Origin: Bradyrhizobium sp. CCGUVB1N3
GTDB taxonomy: Bacteria; Pseudomonadota; Alphaproteobacteria; Rhizobiales; Xanthobacteraceae
Assembly: GCF_024199925.1 (NCBI RefSeq)
Contig: NZ_JANADR010000001.1
Location: 8,621,501 to 8,685,500, forward strand
DNA length: 64,000 bases
Direction of reading: 5' to 3'
In this document: positions 59,188 to 64,000 of the stretch, one piece after another
Numbering within the stretch: the first letter of the stretch is position 1
Layout of the letters: each line of letters starts with the position of its first letter
Position numbers and translations under genes: made by a program
The notes under the pieces: generated by a model
Told to the model about the DNA's origin: nothing
Database searches by the model: none
Seen by the model: only the letters and a program-made list of their open reading frames with translations

Positions 59188-60200
59188 ATGATGGCTCGGC
59201 TCGGCGCTGCGCTGCTTTTATGTCTCGCGATCATCACGGCTGCGGAGGCGCAGCCGGCCAATCCTCTGCCATCCTGGAACGACGGCGCGGCGAAGACGGC
59301 GATCGCCGATTTCGTCGCGCGCGTCACGCGAGACGGCGGCGCGGACTTCGTTCCGCCCGCCGAACGCATCGCCGTATTCGACAATGACGGCACGCTGTGG
59401 TGCGAGCAGCCGATCTATTTCCAGGCGGCATTCGGCTTCGGTCAGGTCAAGTCGATGGCGCCGCAGCATCCTGAGTGGAAGCAGAAGCAGCCGTTCAAGG
59501 CATTTCTTGCGAACGACAAGCCGCGCTCGCGGCGCAGGGCGAGAAGGGTCTGCTTGCGCTACTCGCGGTCTCCTATAGCGGCACGACGACGGACGCCTAT
59601 GCAAAATCGGTCGCCGATTGGCTCGTCCAGGCAAGGCACCCGCGGTTCAATCGTCCCTATAACGAGCTGGTCTATCAGCCGATGCTGGAGCTGCTCGCTT
59701 ACTTGCGCGCCAACGGCTTCAAGACCTTCATCGTGTCCGGCGGCGGCGTCGAGTTCATGCGGGTGTGGGCCGACAAAGCCTACGGCATACCGCCCGAGCA
59801 GGTGGTCCGCTCCTCCGGCGTCACGCAGTTCAAGATTGGCGCCGATGGAAAGCCGGTCCTGATGAAACTGGCGAAGATCGAGTTCATCGACGACGGTCCC
59901 GGCAAGCCGCCGGGCATCAATCGCTTCACCGGCCGCCGCCCGATCCTCGCCTTCTGCAACTCGGACGGCGACCAGCAGATGCTGCAATGGACCGCGGCAG
60001 GACCGGGCGCGCGCTTCCTCGGCATCGTCCACCACACCGACGCGCAGCGCGAATATGCCTACGACCGCCAATCGAAGGTCGGAAAGCTCGACAAGGCCTG
60101 GAACGAAGCCGTGCAGCGCGGCTGGACCGTTGTGGACATGAAGCAGGACTGGAAAACGGTGTTCCCGTTCGAGGGTGGCAGCACAGGAGCGTCGCGATGA
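59188..60200 (+). CDS. periplasmic HAD-family phosphatase, frameshifted
   Basis: A signal peptide (ARLGAALLLCLAIITAAEAQ) leads to ERIAVFDNDGTLWCEQPIYF (HAD motif I, DxDGT). One G is missing at 59520/59521; the next frame continues AALAAQGEKGLLALLAVSYS, KTFIVSGGGVEFMRVWADKA (motif II), FIDDGPGKPPGI and LAFCNSDGDQQML (motif IV). It resembles phosphoserine-phosphatase-like periplasmic HAD enzymes often next to such sulfatases. The substrate is unknown. Confidence 0.82.
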
Positions 60201-60210
60201 GGCGACCGTC

Positions 60211-60450
60211 ATGAGCGGCTACGATATCTTCGCCTGGATCGTGCTGGTGATCCTGCTTGCCAGCGCGATCGGCGTGGTCTGCATCGCCGGCTGGCTGCCG
60301 GGACATATCGCCAAGTCCCGCAACCATCCTCATGCGCAGGCCGTGATGGTCGCGGGCTGGATCACGCTGTTCTTCGGCTTCGCGCTGTGGCCGATCGCAT
60401 TCATCTCGGCCTATCTCGACGTGCCGACGCGCAAGGCGGGAGATGCGTGA
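60211..60450 (+). CDS. DUF3302 inner-membrane protein (YiaW-like)
   Basis: From the ATG at 60211 (MSGYDIFAWIVLVILLASAI) this 79-residue protein has two transmembrane helices around GWLPGHIAKSRNHPHAQAV, the DUF3302 pattern. It overlaps the HlyD-type gene that follows, the same pair as yiaW-yiaV. Confidence 0.82.
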   Translation: MSGYDIFAWIVLVILLASAIGVVCIAGWLPGHIAKSRNHPHAQAVMVAGWITLFFGFALWPIAFISAYLDVPTRKAGDA

Positions 60451-61391
60451 TGGCCATCGCGATCCTCAATACGTATCTCGTGCTGCTGTTCCTGCTGGTG
60501 CACTTCAAGATCGTGCGCTTCAACCTGTTCTGGAAAGCGTCGCCTGCGATCGTGATGGTTCTTGTGCTGTTGGGGTTGCTGATCCCGATGGGGTGGGGTG
60601 CGCCGCAGGGCAATGCGCTTGTTGTGCGTAATGCGGTGTCGATCGTACCTGATGTGGCGGGCGAGGTGACGGATGTCCCGGTCGTCGCCAACGTACCGCT
60701 CAAATCCGGCGACGTCCTGTTCAAGATCGACCCGACGCCGTACGCGGCGCAGGTCAGGGCGATCGACGCGCAGTTCAAGCTGGCCAAGACGCGCCTCGGC
60801 CAAATGACGCAGCTCTACGAGCGCGACGCCGGTCGCGGTTTCGACGTCGAGCAGCGCCAGTCCGAGGTCGATCAGCTCTCCGGCCAGCTCGAGGCCGCGC
60901 AGTGGAATCTCGACAAGACCGTCGTGCGCGCACCGACCGACGGCTACGTCACCAATCTCGCGCTGCGCAAGGGCGCGCGCGTCGCCAACCTGCCGCTGTC
61001 GCCGGTAATGGCCTTTATCGACACCTCCAACACCATCATCGGCGTCCAGATCAACCAGATCGACGCGCGCCATGTCGCGCCGGGGCAGGAGGTAGAGGCC
61101 ACCTTCAAATTTGCGCCCGGGAGGATTTTTCCTGGCAGGGTCGAGAGTGTGCTGCAGGCGATCGCGACCGGGCAGGCGCAGACGTCGGGCACCGCCGTCG
61201 TGCCAAAGGCGATCGAGGCCGCGCCCTTCATCGTGCGCGTCAGGCTCGACGATGCCAATTTCGCCACGCGCCTGCCGGCCGGCAGCGCCGGAACGGCGGC
61301 GATCTACACGGATCACCTCAAGCCGACCCATGTGGTCCGCCGCGTCATCCTGCGCCAGGTCGCGATCCTGAACTACGTCAATCCGTTCTGA
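60450..61391 (+). CDS. HlyD-family membrane fusion protein (YiaV-like)
   Basis: From the ATG at 60450 (MAIAILNTYLVLLFLLVHFK) a 313-residue protein with two N-terminal helices, then the biotinyl-lipoyl halves (IVPDVAGEVTDVPVVANVPL and VVRAPTDGYVTNLALRKGAR) around a short coiled coil, and a beta-barrel. It is of the EmrA/YiaV type that pairs with DUF3302 proteins, not a type I secretion adaptor. Likely role is efflux or envelope maintenance. Confidence 0.85.
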   Translation: MAIAILNTYLVLLFLLVHFKIVRFNLFWKASPAIVMVLVLLGLLIPMGWGAPQGNALVVRNAVSIVPDVAGEVTDVPVVANVPLKSGDVLFKIDPTPYAAQVRAIDAQFKLAKTRLGQMTQLYERDAGRGFDVEQRQSEVDQLSGQLEAAQWNLDKTVVRAPTDGYVTNLALRKGARVANLPLSPVMAFIDTSNTIIGVQINQIDARHVAPGQEVEATFKFAPGRIFPGRVESVLQAIATGQAQTSGTAVVPKAIEAAPFIVRVRLDDANFATRLPAGSAGTAAIYTDHLKPTHVVRRVILRQVAILNYVNPF

Positions 61392-61399
61392 GGGACTGC

Positions 61400-62332
61400 A
61401 TGATGAGAGCCATCGTTGGAGCCATTCGCCATCGCACAGATGACTACGAGTACGCACGCGCAAGGCCCGTCACCAGAGGAGCTCGCCGCGCGCAACATCC
61501 AGCGTCGTGCGGTCGAAGCCATGATCTGGAGCATGCCGGCCGTGAATGCCGATTTGATGCTTGAGACCATGTTCAAGAAGGCGCAGATAAGGGGGCAGGC
61601 TGGCAAATACCTGATCCTGCCGCCGGGCAGCGAGGTTCCATCGGGACAGATCGCTCTTCAATCCGACGCGTTCATCGGCTTTGCGCTGCGGCGCTCCAAT
61701 CTCGCCAGCCACAGTTACGCGGACGTCGCCAAGTCGGTCGCCTATGGCAAACAGATCAAGGTCTATCCGCTCGCGAAAAACCGCCACCGCCCAATTTCAC
61801 CGACGCCTATGACGTCCTGTTCGATTCCACGATCCCCTCAATGCGAGTTTCTATCGTAGCCTCGATGCGTGCAGAACCAACCACCCTGGCTCGACCGCGA
61901 CCGCGCCATGATCGATCAACTCGCGGCCATCGGCATCGAGAAGGGCAAGACGTTCAATCCGGCTCAGAAGACGGTCATGTTGCTCGACCAGGCGGGGCAC
62001 GCGAGGCGCATGCGCTGCTGGCGCAGGTCTATGACGCGGGCTTCCCGGTGATCAACCCCGGCATCCGCAGGTTTCCTGCCGCGCTCTCGGAGATGGTGAA
62101 GGCGGCGAGCGGTAGCTACGGCGACCCAAATGCCTATTCGGTCGACACGTGAGGGGTGACCTACACCTTGGGCTACACCAGCACCAAGTGGCTCGGTACG
62201 GCGCAGTTCTATCTGAGGGCTAACAAGGACAAGGACGGCCAGGATTTCGATAGCCGCTGGGACATGCGATGGAGCCGCGGCTCGACGATCCCGTGATCAC
62301 AGCCATCGCGCAGCGCCTGACAAGACGCTCGG
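61400..62332 (+). pseudogene. DUF1254-domain protein, several frameshifts
   Basis: Pieces in order are RRAVEAMIWSMPAVNADLML, GQIALQSDAFIGFALRRSNL, YGKQIKVYPLAKN, then in other frames the NFTDAYDVLFDSTIP region, WLDRDRAMIDQLAAIGIEKG and AQVYDAGFPVINPGIRRFP. A TGA interrupts after YSVDT at 62151. At least four lesions are present and the end is cut by the 125-bp repeat. DUF1254/DUF1214 proteins are periplasmic and of unclear function. Confidence 0.75.
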
Positions 62333-62457
62333 TGTGAATGCCGATCGAAAAATGACCCCCATCGGCGTCGTCGGGACCCCTTCAGGCATTTGATTTCATG
62401 CAATTGAAATGATGGGACTCCAAGCCGATCATGGTTGAGACCCCACGCCAAAACACA
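62333..62457. repeat. 125-bp dispersed unit, copy 3 (inverted)
   Basis: Starts TGTGAATGCCGATCG and ends AAACACA; the reverse complement aligns over its whole length with 18532-18658 and 43504-43629. It cuts the DUF1254 gene on one side and an IS66 fragment on the other. Confidence 0.7.
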
Positions 62458-62463
62458 ATGCCG

Positions 62464-62596
62464 CAGAAAGAGCGCTGCGCGGCGTGGCTGTGGGCAGGCG
62501 CAACTGGACCTTTGCGGGCAGCGAGCGCGGCGCTCAACGTTGCGCCGTCATGCTGACGATGATCACTACCTGCCGTTTGAACGACGTCGGTAGGGT
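62464..62596 (+). pseudogene. IS66 TnpC remnant
   Basis: Reads NAAERALRGVAVGRRNWTFA then MLTMITTCRLNDVG, the same block found in the split TnpC at 28.6 kb. The rest is lost. Confidence 0.7.
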
Positions 62597-62730
62597 CGAG
62601 GGCCGGCGCGACGCACGGCCAATCATTCATGGCCGTGCACGTTTCCAGCCCCCTCCACCTCGCACGCAGCGTGCAGATTTCCCGCACTGCGCGCCCCCAT
62701 TTCGCTTCACTTCAAAGCTTATGAGACCTA

Positions 62731-63156
62731 TCACGCTGGGGCCGCTTTCGCCGCGCCGTATTCCACCTTGTAGCCATTGAACAGCTTTAAGGTGTTATAC
62801 AACCACGGACTACTCCACAGCTTCCAACCGAAGCCCTGTCGTTTCCGAGCGTGCGCCAGATGGCGCCTGACCTTCTTCTCCAGCCACTCTTTGATGTAGC
62901 GAAAGCACTCGCTTGAGTGCCCGACCGCGAAGTAATTCACCCACCCCCGGAGCTTCGGATTGATCAGGCTTATCACCCTATCAACCGGTTGCGACCGGTG
63001 TCGGCGAAACACCTCCTTCAAGTTCCGCAAAAGCGCCGTCCGCTTCTTCAGCTTTGGCGTATACTGCGGTCGCATCACTCCGCGCAGACTGCAGAGATAG
63101 CGAAAGTCGAGCCGATCACGCTGCCCTCCTCGTGTGCATACGAGGAATCGGGGAAG
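62731..63156 (-). pseudogene. group II intron maturase, C-terminal fragment
   Basis: The reverse strand encodes RPQYTPKLKKRTALLRNLKE, VISLINPKLRGWVNYFAVGH and RHLAHARKRQGFGWKLWSSP. LRGWVNYF is the maturase X-domain motif. Its upstream part is cut off by the IS3 copy at 63157. It is a different intron type from those at 12.7 and 36.7 kb. Confidence 0.75.
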
Positions 63157-63206
63157 TGAACCGCCACGGGTTTGCCGGAGGCTCCAACTCCTGAGAGGAT
63201 GGAGCC

Positions 63207-63536
63207 ATGACAAGCAAGACGACGAACAAGTTTTCACCCGAGGTCCGGGCTCGTGCGGTTCGGATGGTTCTGGATCATGCGAGCGAGCACCCGTCGCGGT
63301 GGGCGGCCGTGACCTCGATTGCGGCCAAGATCGGCTGCACACCGCAGACGCTGCACGACTGGGTCAAGAGGGACGAAGTCGATAGCGGACACCGGGCCGG
63401 CGTTCCGACCGACATGGCCGAGAAGCTGAAGGCGCTGGAGCGGGAGAACCGTGAGCTTCGGCAGGCGAATGAGATCCTGCGCAAGGCGAGCGCGTATTTT
63501 GCGATGGCGGAGCTCGACCGCCGGTCCAAGCCATGA
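63207..63536 (+). CDS. IS3-family transposase OrfA, copy 2
   Basis: The 109-residue product is identical to that of 4368-4697, with the HTH in [19 protein letters not shown] and a leucine-zipper-like tail. Its stop overlaps the orfB start as ATGA. Confidence 0.92.
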   Translation: MTSKTTNKFSPEVRARAVRMVLDHASEHPSRWAAVTSIAAKIGCTPQTLHDWVKRDEVDSGHRAGVPTDMAEKLKALERENRELRQANEILRKASAYFAMAELDRRSKP

Positions 63537-64000
63537 TCGCCTTCATCGACGATCATCGTGGGGCGCATGGGGTCGAGCCGATCTGCAAGGTCTTGCCGAT
63601 CGCCCCTTCGACCTACCACGCCCATGTGGCCAGGCGGCGCGATCCTGCCAGGCTGTCGGCGCGCGCCAGGCAGGACGCTACCCTGAAGATCGAGGTTCGG
63701 CGGGTGTTCGATGAGAACTTCCGGGTCTATGGCGTGCGCAAGGTCTGGCGGCAGCTCGAGCGGGAAGGCTTCGATGTTGCCCGCTGCACGGTGGCGCGAC
63801 TGATGCGGGACATGGGTTTGCAAGGAGTCATCCGCGGCAAACCCGTCAAGACCACGATCAGCGACAAGGCCGCGCCATGCCCGCTGGATCACGTCAACCG
63901 CCAGTTCAGGGCGCCAAGGCCGAACGTTCTTTGGCTCTCCGACTTCACCTATGTCGCGACCTGGACCGGCTTCGTCTACGTCGCCTTCGTCATCGATGCC
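63533..64000 (+). CDS. IS3-family transposase OrfB, copy 2, partial at window end
   Basis: Reads [20 protein letters not shown] onward and reaches the first catalytic Asp ([11 protein letters not shown]) before the window ends in FVIDA. As far as visible it matches the product of 3466-4371. Confidence 0.92.
   Translation, partial: MIAFIDDHRGAHGVEPICKVLPIAPSTYHAHVARRRDPARLSARARQDATLKIEVRRVFDENFRVYGVRKVWRQLEREGFDVARCTVARLMRDMGLQGVIRGKPVKTTISDKAAPCPLDHVNRQFRAPRPNVLWLSDFTYVATWTGFVYVAFVIDA

Larger units (their letters stand above)
63157..64000 (+). mobile_element. IS3-family element, copy 2, cut by window end
   Basis: Begins with TGAACCGCCACGGGTTTGCC, the same end as copy 1, and continues with the same orfA and orfB in plus orientation. 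The right end is outside the window. Confidence 0.92.

Overview
The window looks like accessory DNA from a slow-growing legume symbiont, most probably a Bradyrhizobium symbiosis island or a related integrative element. The evidence is high GC, dense nested insertion sequences, an ArdC antirestriction remnant, a NEL-type type III effector behind a tts box, a second effector-like protein with a nuclear-localisation-like start, and a sigma-54 promoter in front of a Nif11-type peptide gene. No rRNA, tRNA or CRISPR array was seen.

Layout. 1-5 kb: IS110, IS630 and IS3 material. 5-9 kb: small accessory genes (AvrRpt2-like cysteine protease, two Nudix hydrolases, hypotheticals). 9.3-12 kb: a 692-residue putative effector and a truncated divergent paralogue. 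12.1-18 kb: an ardC start cut by a group II intron, which is itself split by a serine-recombinase element. 18-19.2 kb: IS debris. 19.3-27.7 kb: a RiPP (ribosomally made, modified peptide) locus. 27.9-37 kb: an IS66 element split by a RIT element (three tyrosine recombinases) and an IS110/IS1111-type element, then IS5 and group II intron remnants. 37-43.6 kb: decayed genes (toprim protein, PIN toxin, Bug-type binding protein, integrase) and an intact-looking chemotaxis receptor. 43.7-46.4 kb: NEL effector. 48.2-62.3 kb: a sulfatase gene cluster. 62.3-64 kb: IS remnants and a second copy of the IS3 found at 3.4 kb, in the opposite orientation.

The most interesting system is the RiPP locus. A Nif11-type precursor with a cysteine-free Val/Thr/Ala/Glu core is followed by a PoyD-type radical SAM peptide epimerase and a large RiPP-maturation radical SAM protein of the B12-binding-like class. 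A type I ABC exporter and HlyD adaptor diverge from it. A GG-N10-GC sigma-54 promoter precedes the precursor. My inference is an epimerised, possibly C-methylated peptide made under nitrogen-fixing conditions. The third enzyme carries a one-base expansion of a G tract, so the locus may be decaying, phase-variable, or affected by a sequencing error.

The sulfatase cluster pairs a formylglycine-generating enzyme with two exported sulfatases that surround a MoxR-DUF58-DUF4381-VWA-VWA/TPR-BatD block. A periplasmic HAD phosphatase, a DUF3302/HlyD pair and a broken DUF1254 gene follow. Several genes here carry single frameshifts.
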